A stretch of DNA of 49,065 nucleotides from NCBI RefSeq assembly GCF_003863365.1, contig NZ_RQXT01000054.1:1-49065 (forward strand), read 5' to 3'. This DNA comes from Mesorhizobium tamadayense (GTDB lineage: Bacteria > Pseudomonadota > Alphaproteobacteria > Rhizobiales > Rhizobiaceae). Numbering within the stretch: position 1 is the stretch's first letter; the number at the start of each line of letters is the position of its first letter. The translations under genes and the position numbers were made by a program. Positions 33,521 to 42,678 of the stretch are shown one piece after another. The notes under the pieces were generated by a model. That model ran no database searches. It had not been told where the DNA came from and saw only the letters and a list, made by a program, of their open reading frames with translations.

Positions 33521-34767
33521 CCGTCTCCGACCGCAATCCCGGCGCGCTGCTCGATCGCGGCGACGAGCGGCTGAAGGATCGCAGCGGCGCGAAGGGCGCC
33601 ATCCAGGGCTTTCTCGACCGCGTCCGGTCCGGCGATCTCGGCTCGCTGCCGGTGGTTGTCGGGCTGGTTTTGATCTGCACCATCTTCCAGACGCTCAACC
33701 CGGTGTTCCTGTCGCCGAACAACCTGGTGAACCTTTTGTTCGACTGCTCGACTGTCGGCATCATCTCGCTCGGCATCGTCTGCGTTCTGATGGTCGGCGA
33801 GATCGACCTGTCCGTCGGCTCCGTCAGCGGACTGGCTTCGGCGCTGCTCGGCGTGCTGTGGGTCCAGTGGGGCTGGCCGGTCGCGCTTGCCATCGTAGCT
33901 GCCATGGCGGTCGGGTTCGTGACCGGCTGCGTCTACGCGCTGCTGCTCAACAGGCTCGGCATGCCGAGCTTCGTCTCGACGCTTTCCGGGTTGCTCGCCT
34001 TCCTGGGACTGCAGCTCTACATCCTCGGCCCGACCGGTTCCATCAACCTGCCTTACGATTCCCCGATGGTGGATTTCGGCCAGTTGCTGGTCATGCCGTA
34101 TTGGGTGTCGCACACGCTGGCTGTGGTGCCGGGCGTGCTCGGATTGTTCCTCGGCTATCGCAAGGCACAGCGCCGCCGGGCCGCCGGGCTGTCCTCGCGT
34201 TCTCTCGGCGGGCTTCTGCTCCAGGCCGTAGCGATGACGCTCGTGCTCGAGCTGGTGACTTATTACCTCAACCAGTCGCGCGGCGTGCCCTGGATGTTCG
34301 CGTTGTTCGTCGGCCTGGTCGTGGCCATGAACTATGCGCTGAAGCGGACCCAATGGGGCCGCTCAATGACCGCCGTCGGCGGCAACCGCGAGGCGGCGCG
34401 CCGCGCCGGCATCAACGTGCGCCTGATCTACACCAGCGCCTTCGCGCTCTGCGCCACGCTGGCGGCGACAGGCGGCCTGCTGTCGGCAGCACGCCTGGCA
34501 ACCGCCAGCCAACAGGCCGGCACCGGCGACGTCAACCTCAACGCCATCGCGGCGGCCGTCATCGGCGGCACCAGCCTGTTCGGCGGCCGCGGCAGCGCCT
34601 ATTCGGCGCTGCTCGGCATCATCGTCATCCAATCCATCGCAAGCGGCCTGACGCTGCTCGATCTGTCATCCTCGCTCCGGTACATGATCACCGGCTGCGT
34701 GCTGGCGATCGCGGTCATCGTCGATTCTCTCGCCCGCCGCTCGCGCGTCTCACATGGCCGCGCCTGA
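33517..34767 (+). CDS. sugar ABC transporter permease (XylH-like)
   Basis: A 416-residue inner-membrane permease of the BPD_transp_2 (ribose/xylose) family with roughly ten hydrophobic segments. Landmarks are LGIVCVLMVGEIDLSVGSVS, NRLGMPSFVSTLSGLLAFLG, GGNREAARRAGINV and GGTSLFGGRGSAYSALLGII. A cytoplasmic N-terminal tail of about 45 residues precedes the first helix. The ATG overlaps the ATPase stop (ATGA). It forms the transport channel for the preceding binding protein and ATPase. Confidence 0.9.
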   Translation: MTVSDRNPGALLDRGDERLKDRSGAKGAIQGFLDRVRSGDLGSLPVVVGLVLICTIFQTLNPVFLSPNNLVNLLFDCSTVGIISLGIVCVLMVGEIDLSVGSVSGLASALLGVLWVQWGWPVALAIVAAMAVGFVTGCVYALLLNRLGMPSFVSTLSGLLAFLGLQLYILGPTGSINLPYDSPMVDFGQLLVMPYWVSHTLAVVPGVLGLFLGYRKAQRRRAAGLSSRSLGGLLLQAVAMTLVLELVTYYLNQSRGVPWMFALFVGLVVAMNYALKRTQWGRSMTAVGGNREAARRAGINVRLIYTSAFALCATLAATGGLLSAARLATASQQAGTGDVNLNAIAAAVIGGTSLFGGRGSAYSALLGIIVIQSIASGLTLLDLSSSLRYMITGCVLAIAVIVDSLARRSRVSHGRA

Positions 34768-34789
34768 CGGCTCATCGAAGAGGATCGCA

Positions 34790-35518
34790 ATGTCTGAAAG
34801 TCTCTCCGGCAAGGTTGCCGCAATCACTGGTGCTGCCTCCGGCATCGGGCTGGAATGCGCCCGAGCCATGCTCGCCGCCGGCGCCAAGGTCGTCCTGGTC
34901 GACCGGGCCGAGGATCGGCTGAAGGCGCTCGTCGCCGAGCTCGGCGACAATGCTTGCGTCGTGGTCACCGACCTGCTCGACCCGGCGAGCGTCAACCGCA
35001 TGATGCCCGAGATACTGGAGAAGGCCGGCACGCTGGACATCTTCCATGCCAATGCCGGCACCTATGTCGGCGGCGAGGTGGCGTCGGGCGACCCCGACCA
35101 GTGGGACCGGATGCTCAACCTCAACGTCAACGCCGTCTTCCGCACGGTCCATGCGGTGCTGCCGCACATGATCGAGAAGAAGAGCGGCGACATCATCGTC
35201 ACCAGTTCCGTCGCCGGCTTCGTTCCCGTGGTCTGGGAGCCGATCTACACGGCTTCGAAATTCGCCGTGCAGGCCTTCGTCCATACGCTTCGCCGCCAGG
35301 TGCTGAAGCACGGCATCCGCGTCGGCGCCGTCGCTCCCGGTCCGGTGGTGACGGCGCTGCTGAGCGACTGGCCTAGGGCCAAGATGGAAGAAGCGCTGGC
35401 CGCCGGCAGCCTGATGGAACCGAAGGAAGTGGCCGACGCCGTGCTCTTCATGCTGACGCGGCCGCGCAACGTCACCATCCGCGACCTCGTCATCCTGCCG
35501 CAGAGCGTGGACATCTGA
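34790..35518 (+). CDS. short-chain dehydrogenase/reductase
   Basis: A 242-residue classical SDR. The cofactor motif TGAASGIG is at about 12-19, NAG at about 87-89, the catalytic Ser in TSSVAGF and YTASK for the Tyr-Lys pair. An acidic residue after the second strand (VLVDRAED) suggests NAD preference. The ATG at 34790 lies 22 bases after the permease stop with an AGAGGAT tract; an earlier in-frame ATG overlaps the permease. It likely oxidises the polyol imported by the transporter. Substrate unknown. Confidence 0.85.
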   Translation: MSESLSGKVAAITGAASGIGLECARAMLAAGAKVVLVDRAEDRLKALVAELGDNACVVVTDLLDPASVNRMMPEILEKAGTLDIFHANAGTYVGGEVASGDPDQWDRMLNLNVNAVFRTVHAVLPHMIEKKSGDIIVTSSVAGFVPVVWEPIYTASKFAVQAFVHTLRRQVLKHGIRVGAVAPGPVVTALLSDWPRAKMEEALAAGSLMEPKEVADAVLFMLTRPRNVTIRDLVILPQSVDI

Positions 35519-35559
35519 GCGCCTGGCCGACCGGCTTTCGCTGAAACGGAACCGCAGCC

Positions 35560-35820
35560 ATGATGACCAAGAGCCTCGCCAGCGAGGTCTCGGGGGAGAA
35601 CATCCGCGTCAACGCCGTCGCGCCCGGCGATATCGAAACGGGGCCTTTCGCGCGGCGGCATCGAAAATCCCGAATGGTTCCCGATCTGGCGCGGCGTGAC
35701 GCCGATGGCGTCGGCCAGCCCGAGGAGGTTGCGGCGGCTGCACTTTTCCTGTGCTCTCCCGCCTCGAGCTACGTCACCGGCGAGGTGCTGGTCATCGATG
35801 GCGGCTATACCACGCGCTGA
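35560..35820 (+). pseudogene. truncated, frameshifted SDR remnant
   Basis: Only the C-terminal third of an SDR is present: MTKSLASEVSGENIRVNAVA, then PGDIETGPF, and at the end VGQPEEVAAAALFL and VTGEVLVIDGGY. Between about 35655 and 35712 the family-like reading GGIENPEWFPIWRGVTPM is in a different frame, so two compensating frameshifts interrupt an otherwise open frame. The Rossmann half and the catalytic Tyr are missing. It sits between two intact SDR genes, apparently as the leftover of a third. A short translated product is possible but could not be an active SDR. Confidence 0.85.
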
Positions 35821-35849
35821 GACTGGGGCGCTGAGACAGGAGAACCGGC

Positions 35850-36620
35850 ATGAAACTGAAGGACAAGGTCGCCGTCGTGACCGGCGGCGCGCAAGGGATC
35901 GGGGCGGCTATCGTGCGCGGCTTCGCCGCTGAAGGCGCCCAAGTCGTCATCGCCGACTTGGGCGTAGACAAGGCGGAAGCGCTGGCACACGAGGTGGGAA
36001 GCGGGGTTTCCGCCCTGGGGCTCGACGTGCGCGATCTCGCCTCGATCGAGGCGATGGTCGATTCGGTGACAAGGACCCATGGCGGCATCGACATCCTGAT
36101 CAACAACGCCGCCGTCTTCGACATGGGGCCGCTTCTGGAGATTTCGGAAAAGAGCTTCGACCTTCAATTCTCGGTCAATGTGAAAGGGCTGCTGTTCACG
36201 CTGCAAGCGGTGGCCAAGCGCATGGTCGCGCAAGGACGCCACGGCAAGATCATCAACATGGCCTCGCAGGCGGGCCGGCGCGGCGAGGCGCTGGTCGCCG
36301 TCTACTGCGCGACCAAGGCCGCCGTGATCAGCATCACGCAATCGGCGGGCCTTGCGCTCATCAAGCACGGCATCAACGTCAACGGCATCGCGCCGGGCGT
36401 GGTCGACACGCCGATGTGGGACCAGGTCGACGCGCTGTTCGCACGCTACGAGAACCTGCCGGTCGGCGAGAAGAAGCGGCAGGTCGGGCTGGCGGTGCCG
36501 GCGGGACGCATGGGCGAACCCGACGACTACCGGGGCGCCGCCGTTTTCCTGGCGTCGAGCGATGCCGACTATGTCGTGGCGCAGACGCTCAATGTCGACG
36601 GCGGCAACTGGATGAGCTGA
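35850..36620 (+). CDS. smoS: sorbitol/polyol dehydrogenase, SDR family (SmoS-like)
   Basis: A 256-residue SDR with TGGAQGIG near the start, NNAA, and KIINMASQAGRRGEALVAVY then CATKAA for the catalytic Ser-Tyr-Lys. The stretches QSAGLALIKHGINVNGIAPG, YENLPVGEKKRQVG and VDGGNWMS are close to rhizobial SmoS / Rhodobacter sorbitol (galactitol) dehydrogenase as I recall. It would oxidise D-sorbitol or galactitol to a ketose with NAD. This supports a polyol role for the transporter operon. An AGGAGAACCGGC ribosome-binding site precedes the ATG. Confidence 0.85.
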   Translation: MKLKDKVAVVTGGAQGIGAAIVRGFAAEGAQVVIADLGVDKAEALAHEVGSGVSALGLDVRDLASIEAMVDSVTRTHGGIDILINNAAVFDMGPLLEISEKSFDLQFSVNVKGLLFTLQAVAKRMVAQGRHGKIINMASQAGRRGEALVAVYCATKAAVISITQSAGLALIKHGINVNGIAPGVVDTPMWDQVDALFARYENLPVGEKKRQVGLAVPAGRMGEPDDYRGAAVFLASSDADYVVAQTLNVDGGNWMS

Positions 36621-36683
36621 TTGACGCTCGCAGCGCGGTCGCCCGAGAGACCGCTGGCGAGCGCTACGGCGCTGTCACCCGGA

Positions 36684-38081
36684 TCAGTGCCAGTCGCGCG
36701 CGTGGTTGAGATGCGCGTCGGTCAGGCCGTTGCGGAAGAAGTGCTGATAGTAGCCGACATCGACGTGATGCACCTGCAGCCAGATGCCGGGCACGTGGAT
36801 AGCGTCGCAGTGCGCCGGGAAGCGGCCGTGCGTCTCGAAGATGTAGGTGCAGATGTCGCGCACGCAATCGACGACGTCCTGCGTGTAGACGGCGGCCTCG
36901 CTGAGATAGCGGTGTCCGTAGTCGCCCTTATAGATTTCCGAGAACAGCTTCTCGTCTGAGTAGAGGCCGCCCTTGCCGAACTTCTCCTCGACCACTTCGG
37001 CGACGGCGTCGGCCATCGAATCGTAATAGGGCGGCGACATGCCCTTGATCAGGTGCTCGCCCTTGAAGCGCAGGCCGATCGGGTTGCTGCGCAGGTTGGA
37101 GTACTTCGGCAACGGCACGTGCCAGCGCAAGAGGTCCATGAGGCGCCACCGCGGCACCGCCACGTCGAAGCCGAGCATCGCGCCGTAGGTCTTTGAGAAT
37201 TTCGGATCGCCGAGCAGGACAGGCGGGCTGATCGAACCGTGGATCCAGGCGCCAAGCCCCATGGCGTCGGCGACAAGGAAGATGTTCTGCAAGAGCAGGT
37301 CCGCCTCGATCTGCGTGCGCAGCGAGCCGATGGCGCCGAGCGGGATCTTCAGGTCCTTGTTGAGGAAGCCGTTCTTCACCCAGCGCTTGACGCCGGCCGA
37401 GCGATAGAAGTTGCGGTCGTCGACGATGTCAGGCCGCGCCCCGTCAGGCTGGGTGAGCAGGTACATCATGCCGTTGATGTATTGGCGCGAGAGATCGACC
37501 ACCGGCAGCAGGATGGTCGTGCCCGGCAGGTTCGACAGGAAGCGGTTGGAATCGAGATAGGCGGGAAAGTCGCGCTGGCCTTCGGCGACATCGAGCCGCC
37601 TGTCGAGAATGCGCAGCTTTGCCTCGCGCGCCCTTTCGATCAGCCGCTCGGGCGTGAAGGCCGTGTTGCCGTCGGCCGGCGGCGGCAGCTTGCGCAGGAA
37701 ATAGGTGCCGCTGTCGTTGATCAGGAAGAAGTGCGTGCCTTGCGCGTTGTCGGGGCTGCCCGCGGTGCGACCGGCCATGATGAGATTGGGCTTGGCCATG
37801 ACCGGCTTCTTCGTCGCCGGATCCTCGAAGGGCCGGTCGGGCATGGTGAGGCCGGTGCAGCCGGTCACGGCGATCAGCACCGCTTCCTCGAGTTCCGACA
37901 GCGGCTCGCGCGGCTGGTCGGACACATAACTCATGCTGCCGGCGAGCACCGAGCTGCCCTGGCTGACGCGGTGCGTGCGGCGGCGGAAGATCGTCTCGAC
38001 CAGCGGCCGCTTCAAAAGCATGTCGAGCCCCGAGGTGAAGCTGCCATTCGCGGCAGGGGTCGGCTTGAGCGGCGCCGTCAT
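36684..38081 (-). CDS. nitroreductase-like protein of unknown role
   Basis: A 465-residue protein without signal peptide. RRTHRVSQG near residue 35 resembles the FMN phosphate-binding start of nitroreductases. QIEADLLLQNIFLVADAMGLGAW, in part, resembles their second conserved block. It is about twice the usual nitroreductase length, with a large middle and C-terminal region I do not recognise (HVPGIWLQVHHVDVGYYQHF near the end). The start was placed at 38081, overlapping the preceding peroxidase-fusion gene (ATGA), so the two are co-translated. A flavin-linked redox step in the same pathway is plausible; no substrate can be named. Confidence 0.6.
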   Translation of the reverse strand: MTAPLKPTPAANGSFTSGLDMLLKRPLVETIFRRRTHRVSQGSSVLAGSMSYVSDQPREPLSELEEAVLIAVTGCTGLTMPDRPFEDPATKKPVMAKPNLIMAGRTAGSPDNAQGTHFFLINDSGTYFLRKLPPPADGNTAFTPERLIERAREAKLRILDRRLDVAEGQRDFPAYLDSNRFLSNLPGTTILLPVVDLSRQYINGMMYLLTQPDGARPDIVDDRNFYRSAGVKRWVKNGFLNKDLKIPLGAIGSLRTQIEADLLLQNIFLVADAMGLGAWIHGSISPPVLLGDPKFSKTYGAMLGFDVAVPRWRLMDLLRWHVPLPKYSNLRSNPIGLRFKGEHLIKGMSPPYYDSMADAVAEVVEEKFGKGGLYSDEKLFSEIYKGDYGHRYLSEAAVYTQDVVDCVRDICTYIFETHGRFPAHCDAIHVPGIWLQVHHVDVGYYQHFFRNGLTDAHLNHARDWH

Positions 38082-40954
38082 GGCTTTGCTCCGCCCATCG
38101 CCGGATCGGTGCTGGCCGGCACGATCGGCCGCCACGGCGCGAAGGCGCTCTGCGTCCTCGGCAGCACCGAGGCGAGGTCGGGGCAGTGGCGCAGGATCAG
38201 GCTGGTCATGCCGTTGTTGGCGATCCAGTCGATGCCGAAGGGCGAATAGATCTCCGGCCGGTAGTCGACGGTGAGGAAGCGGTCGCTCTGGAGCCGCCGC
38301 GACGCCATCAGGATGAAGATGCGGAAGGCGGTGTCGCTGAAGCCGAAGCCTGCCGGCGCCGGCTCGGAGAGCAGGCCGACCACGGTATCGATCTTGTCGA
38401 CGTCGCCATAGATCTGCTTGAGCAGCCGCGCGTCCTCGGGGCTTGCCGTGACCTCCTCGAAGCTCCTGATGCGTGGCCGGTGCAGGCCGGCGCGAAAATC
38501 ATTGTAGCGCGGCACGCCACGCCGCCTCGTGCGCACGATGTCGACGACCGAGAGGTCGATGATCTCATTGTCGCGTTCGAGCTTGAGCAGCGATTTCGGG
38601 AAGTTGTGCAGCGCGATCGCGCCGGGATGGGCGACGCCGAAGGAGTAGAGCGTGTTGCGCAGGCCGAAGGAGCGCATGATGTCGTCGGCGTTGGCGCCCT
38701 GTATGTCGAGGAAGCCCTTCTCGGCGATCTTTTCGCCTGAACGGTGGTGGTAGAAGCAATAGTCGTCCGGCAAGAGCGGATGCATGCGGTAGACGGTGGT
38801 GAAATCCTCGGTCAGCGAATAGGGCGCGGTGTGGTGGTCCGGCATCGTCTTCGGGATGCCGGTCGATGCATGCTCGTCGAGCAGCCACAGACCGAATTTG
38901 GTCACCCAGTCACTGGCCGGCGGGCCGTTCCAGTTGCTGGACAAGCCGACCTCGATCGCCCTGGTGGCGAGGACCGCCGGCGTCCACTCCACGGTATGGA
39001 TCTTGGCAATGAGCGCCGACACGATCAGCCGCGCCGTCTGATAGATGCGCTCGTCGTCCCAATTCTTGTAGCGCGACCGCAATTCGTCGCAGAGCAGGTT
39101 GTGCTCGCGCGCGAACAGCGTGTGCATGGCGCTGAGGCCGAGCCACCAGCTCTCGTTGAAGCCGGTGACCTCGAAGCCTTTGATGTCGAGCGGCAGGTGG
39201 TTGTCGACCAGCCTGATCTTGGCGCCTTCGCGCAGCATCATCGCCTTGGCGCTGCTCGGACCATAGACCTCCGAACCGTCCCACCAATGCGAGGCGGCGT
39301 TACTGAAATAGACCGGCGGCCAGCCGGGGCCGCGGTCCAGTTCCTGGTTGCCGGCAATGCGCATGACCTGCTCCGGCTTGCCGCCGACCGAATTCGTCCA
39401 CTTCATGCCGGGAGGAAGCGGCACCACGATGTCGTTGGTGCCGAGGGGATTGCGGGCATGGTTCACCCAGTCGTGCACCTGGAACTGGATCCAGGCCGCG
39501 GCAAGGATGTTGAGCGAGCGTGCCGGGATGAAGGTCTCGCGATGCAGCAGCTTCTCGGCGACGACGACCGGGTTAGGCGTGTCGAACAGGTCGGGCGCGT
39601 AGGCCGGTTTCAGGTTGCGGCCGAAGGTGGCGCCGACCGCGCCCATCTTCGGCGCCGACAGGTCATTGTAGGTGCCGTCATAGGTGCGCGTCTGCCGAAC
39701 CTGCTCGGCGATCGGCGGTTGCGGCTCCGGCCGCGCCTCGGGCGGCGCCTCGACCGCTTCCGTACCAATCAGGTTCTTCTGCCTCAGCACGTAGCGGAAG
39801 GCGTCGAGATTGAGCAGGCTGAGGCGAAGCGGCAGCTTGTGCCATTCGACGAAGCGATTGATGGCGACGAAGGACTGGCGCGCGATGGCGCCAAGTACCC
39901 GGTTGCGCAGCGGCGCTTCCGTGCGCCAGCGATAGGCGAGGCGATGCGCGGCGCTCGCGTCATAGACGACCTTGCGCGCCCGGTTGAGATTGCCGAGCGG
40001 ACGGAATTCGTCCGTCGTGTTCCACGGGTTGAAGGCGAGCTCGTCGATGATCCTCGAGTTGGTGAAGGCTTCGGCGGTGCCGGCCGAAGGCTGGGTGATG
40101 GTGAGCTCCGCCACCTTCACCGGCGGCGAGACGGTTTCGCTCCACTCGACCGCGGTATCCTCGATCGGCGTCGAGCGCTCGTCGATGAAGGGCTGGACGC
40201 AAAGCTCGAAACGGACGTCGCCCGCCGCGAGCCGTGCGGCGAACTCGTTCGACAGATAGCTCGCATCCGTGTCCGACGGGTCGGGCGCGGGGGCTGCACT
40301 CGGCACCGGCCGCAGCAGATAGCGCACCGCTGTTGTCTCGCCCCAGCGTATGGCGCCGCGGCTCCAGAAGGTTTCCAGCGCGACGCTGCGCACCTTGCGA
40401 TTGCGCCCCGCGGAGACGTTCCTCAGCATGCGGATCACTTCAACCGGACCGAAGCGGAAGGCGAGGCCGACAAGGCCGATTATCTTGCCGATCGTGCCGC
40501 CGGCGGTCGCCTTGGCGAAGGCGATGAACTGCCTGGCATCGCGGGCATGCGAAACGGGGAAGTTGGTGGCGAGCAGATCGTGCTGCTCCTTGTCCGAAAC
40601 CTTGATGCGCAGCGCAGCGCCGCGCAGGTCGGGCTTGTAGTCGGCCTGGCCCGAGCCGCTCGCGTTGGAAAAGCGCACGATCGCCGGATAGGATTTTCCC
40701 GGCTGGGCGAAGCCGGCGCGAAAGTCGGCCGGGAGGTCGTCATTGAAGCGCAGCGTCGCGTCGATCGAGGCGAAGATCGGCTTGGCATGGAAGGCGCGCT
40801 GGATGCCTGCCGCCTTGCAGCGCTGCCTGGTCCTGAGCTGGACATGCATCATGTCCTGCGCCAGCTTCTCGAACAGCCGGCGCTCATCCTCCGCGGAGCC
40901 CTGCGGTACCTCGCGCCAAATCGCTGTTGCCTGCCTGCCTGCTTGCATCAACAC
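38078..40954 (-). CDS. catalase-like domain fused to alpha-dioxygenase/cyclooxygenase-type haem domain
   Basis: A 958-residue two-domain haemoprotein. Residues 1-345 are catalase-fold: His56 (RAFHAK), Asn131 (ATNFPV) and Tyr331 (RKVVYDASAAHR) match the catalase distal His, distal Asn and haem-ligand Tyr. Residues 430-940 are an animal-haem-peroxidase domain: distal His494 (QFQVHDW), HTLFAREHN (611-619), KIHTVEW (651-657), and Tyr722 with His725 in VYRMHPLLPD. That Tyr-x-x-His is the radical Tyr and proximal His of cyclooxygenase and plant alpha-dioxygenase; simple peroxidases lack the Tyr. So a fatty-acid dioxygenase is likely. GTG at 40954 follows GAGGAGG with good spacing; ATG at 40948 is the alternative. 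Confidence 0.82.
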   Translation of the reverse strand: MLMQAGRQATAIWREVPQGSAEDERRLFEKLAQDMMHVQLRTRQRCKAAGIQRAFHAKPIFASIDATLRFNDDLPADFRAGFAQPGKSYPAIVRFSNASGSGQADYKPDLRGAALRIKVSDKEQHDLLATNFPVSHARDARQFIAFAKATAGGTIGKIIGLVGLAFRFGPVEVIRMLRNVSAGRNRKVRSVALETFWSRGAIRWGETTAVRYLLRPVPSAAPAPDPSDTDASYLSNEFAARLAAGDVRFELCVQPFIDERSTPIEDTAVEWSETVSPPVKVAELTITQPSAGTAEAFTNSRIIDELAFNPWNTTDEFRPLGNLNRARKVVYDASAAHRLAYRWRTEAPLRNRVLGAIARQSFVAINRFVEWHKLPLRLSLLNLDAFRYVLRQKNLIGTEAVEAPPEARPEPQPPIAEQVRQTRTYDGTYNDLSAPKMGAVGATFGRNLKPAYAPDLFDTPNPVVVAEKLLHRETFIPARSLNILAAAWIQFQVHDWVNHARNPLGTNDIVVPLPPGMKWTNSVGGKPEQVMRIAGNQELDRGPGWPPVYFSNAASHWWDGSEVYGPSSAKAMMLREGAKIRLVDNHLPLDIKGFEVTGFNESWWLGLSAMHTLFAREHNLLCDELRSRYKNWDDERIYQTARLIVSALIAKIHTVEWTPAVLATRAIEVGLSSNWNGPPASDWVTKFGLWLLDEHASTGIPKTMPDHHTAPYSLTEDFTTVYRMHPLLPDDYCFYHHRSGEKIAEKGFLDIQGANADDIMRSFGLRNTLYSFGVAHPGAIALHNFPKSLLKLERDNEIIDLSVVDIVRTRRRGVPRYNDFRAGLHRPRIRSFEEVTASPEDARLLKQIYGDVDKIDTVVGLLSEPAPAGFGFSDTAFRIFILMASRRLQSDRFLTVDYRPEIYSPFGIDWIANNGMTSLILRHCPDLASVLPRTQSAFAPWRPIVPASTDPAMGGAKP

Positions 40955-40968
40955 GATGTGCCTCCTCG

Positions 40969-42678
40969 TCAGTCCGGGCGGATACGCTCCGCGATCATTT
41001 CGGCGACGCCCGCGACCACACCCTCGGGCGAGGCGCTGTAATGCGGCAGCGCCAGCCGCGTGATGTGGGCGTCGATGATCGCGGGCTTGCCGAGCGCCAG
41101 CGCTTCTTCGAGCGCGGCTTCGAATTCTTCCAGCGTCTCGACGCGATAGCCTTTCGCGCCGCAGGCCTCGGCGTAGGCGACGTAGTCGGGATTGTTGAAA
41201 TCGACCAGCCCGTACTCGTGATAGGATTGCAGCTGGTAGAGCTTGATCAGCTGGAACTCGGCGTTGTTGAAGACGATCCAGATCACAGGAATGTCGTACT
41301 GGACGGCGGTGAGCAGCTCGAAGCCCGAGAGCAAATAGCAGCCGTCGCCGCAGCCGACGATAACAGTCCGCTCGGGATGGGCGAGCTTGACGCCGAGCGC
41401 GCCGTTGACGTTGCCCGCCATCGGGCCGAAGCCGCCGGGCTTGCGGAAATTCTGGCCCGGCGCGATCTGCAGATAGTAGCCGAGCCAGGCGAGATGCGCC
41501 CCGGCGTCGGCAAGCACGACGGCATTGTCGGGCAGCCGTTTCGACAGCGCCTGCGCCATCTGGCCGGGATGGATCTTGCCGGTGAGGTGAAGGATGTGCT
41601 CGTCGCTGTAGTCGACCGCCTCTCGCGCAACCGGCTCGCCCGGCTCAAGCATGTCCGACATCTTGTTGAGCAGGGCGCCAACCGCCAGTTTCGCATCGGC
41701 GACGATGGCGCCGTCGGCCTTATAGACCTTGTCGATCTCGCCGATGTCGATGTTGATGTGAAGGAGCTTGCGGTCGGCGAACAGGTCGTCGCGGAAGCCG
41801 AAGGTCGCATGCTGGGCAAAGGAATTGCCGACGGCGAGGACGAGGTCGGCATCGAGGAAGGCTCGCCAGGCGGCGCTATGGCCGCTGTCGCAGAAGACGC
41901 CGACGCACCGCGGATGGCGCTCGGTAATGATGCCTTTGCCGTCGAGCGTGGTTGCGAAGGGTATCTGATAGCGCTCGACGAGCTGCTTCAGCTCGTGGCC
42001 GGCGCCGCTCTTCACCGCGCCGAAGCCGATCAGCGCCAGCACCTTCTTGCCCTTCTCCAGCGCCTCCACAAGTGTTTCGGCGACGTCCCGCACTCGCGCC
42101 GGGTCCGGCAGGACAGGCTTCACCCGAAGATCGATCGGACGGAAATTGTCGACCGAGACATCATGATCGGTAAGGTCTTCCGGCACGTGGATGTGGACGG
42201 GACCCGGCCTGCCTTCGAAGGCTGTGTTGACGGCTTCTTCCAGCACATCGCAGGTTTTCGAGGCATCGATGAGCAGGAAGGATTTCTTCGTCGTCGCGGC
42301 AAACATCGCCTGCGAGTCCGGCGTGCGGCTCACGCCCGACGTCTCGTTCAGCGCGCCCTTGCCGGTCCACCGGCGCGAGGCGAAGCCGGAGATGGCAAGC
42401 ACCGGATAGGAATCCGACATCGCGACCGCGAGGCCGGAGAACAGGTTGAAGGCGCCGGGGCCGGCGGTGGCGAAGCAGACGCCGAGGCGGCCCGAGAACA
42501 TGGCGTAGCTGCAGGCCATGAAGGATGCCGCCTGCTCATGCCGGGTGATCACCGGCCGTATCGCCTTGGAATGCTTCAGCGCCAGCATCAGTCCGGCGGC
42601 ATTCTCGCCCGCGCCGCCGAATGCGGCGCCGACGCCGATCCCTTCCAGTCCTTTGACGATTGCCTCGTAGATCCTCAT
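40969..42678 (-). CDS. thiamine-pyrophosphate-dependent enzyme (acetolactate synthase / 2-hydroxyacyl lyase-like)
   Basis: A 569-residue three-domain TPP enzyme. Glu48 (RHEQAA) is the activating glutamate. The middle domain spans about 190-340. The TPP-Mg motif GDG (444-446) with NN (471-472) is in the C-terminal domain. It lacks features that would make it a clear biosynthetic IlvB and has no IlvN beside it. It is the first gene of the operon, 14 bases before the dioxygenase fusion. This context favours a lyase acting on a 2-hydroxy or 2-keto acid derivative. A TTG at 42684 is better spaced from GAGGGC than the ATG at 42678 and may be the real start. Confidence 0.72.
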   Translation of the reverse strand: MRIYEAIVKGLEGIGVGAAFGGAGENAAGLMLALKHSKAIRPVITRHEQAASFMACSYAMFSGRLGVCFATAGPGAFNLFSGLAVAMSDSYPVLAISGFASRRWTGKGALNETSGVSRTPDSQAMFAATTKKSFLLIDASKTCDVLEEAVNTAFEGRPGPVHIHVPEDLTDHDVSVDNFRPIDLRVKPVLPDPARVRDVAETLVEALEKGKKVLALIGFGAVKSGAGHELKQLVERYQIPFATTLDGKGIITERHPRCVGVFCDSGHSAAWRAFLDADLVLAVGNSFAQHATFGFRDDLFADRKLLHINIDIGEIDKVYKADGAIVADAKLAVGALLNKMSDMLEPGEPVAREAVDYSDEHILHLTGKIHPGQMAQALSKRLPDNAVVLADAGAHLAWLGYYLQIAPGQNFRKPGGFGPMAGNVNGALGVKLAHPERTVIVGCGDGCYLLSGFELLTAVQYDIPVIWIVFNNAEFQLIKLYQLQSYHEYGLVDFNNPDYVAYAEACGAKGYRVETLEEFEAALEEALALGKPAIIDAHITRLALPHYSASPEGVVAGVAEMIAERIRPD

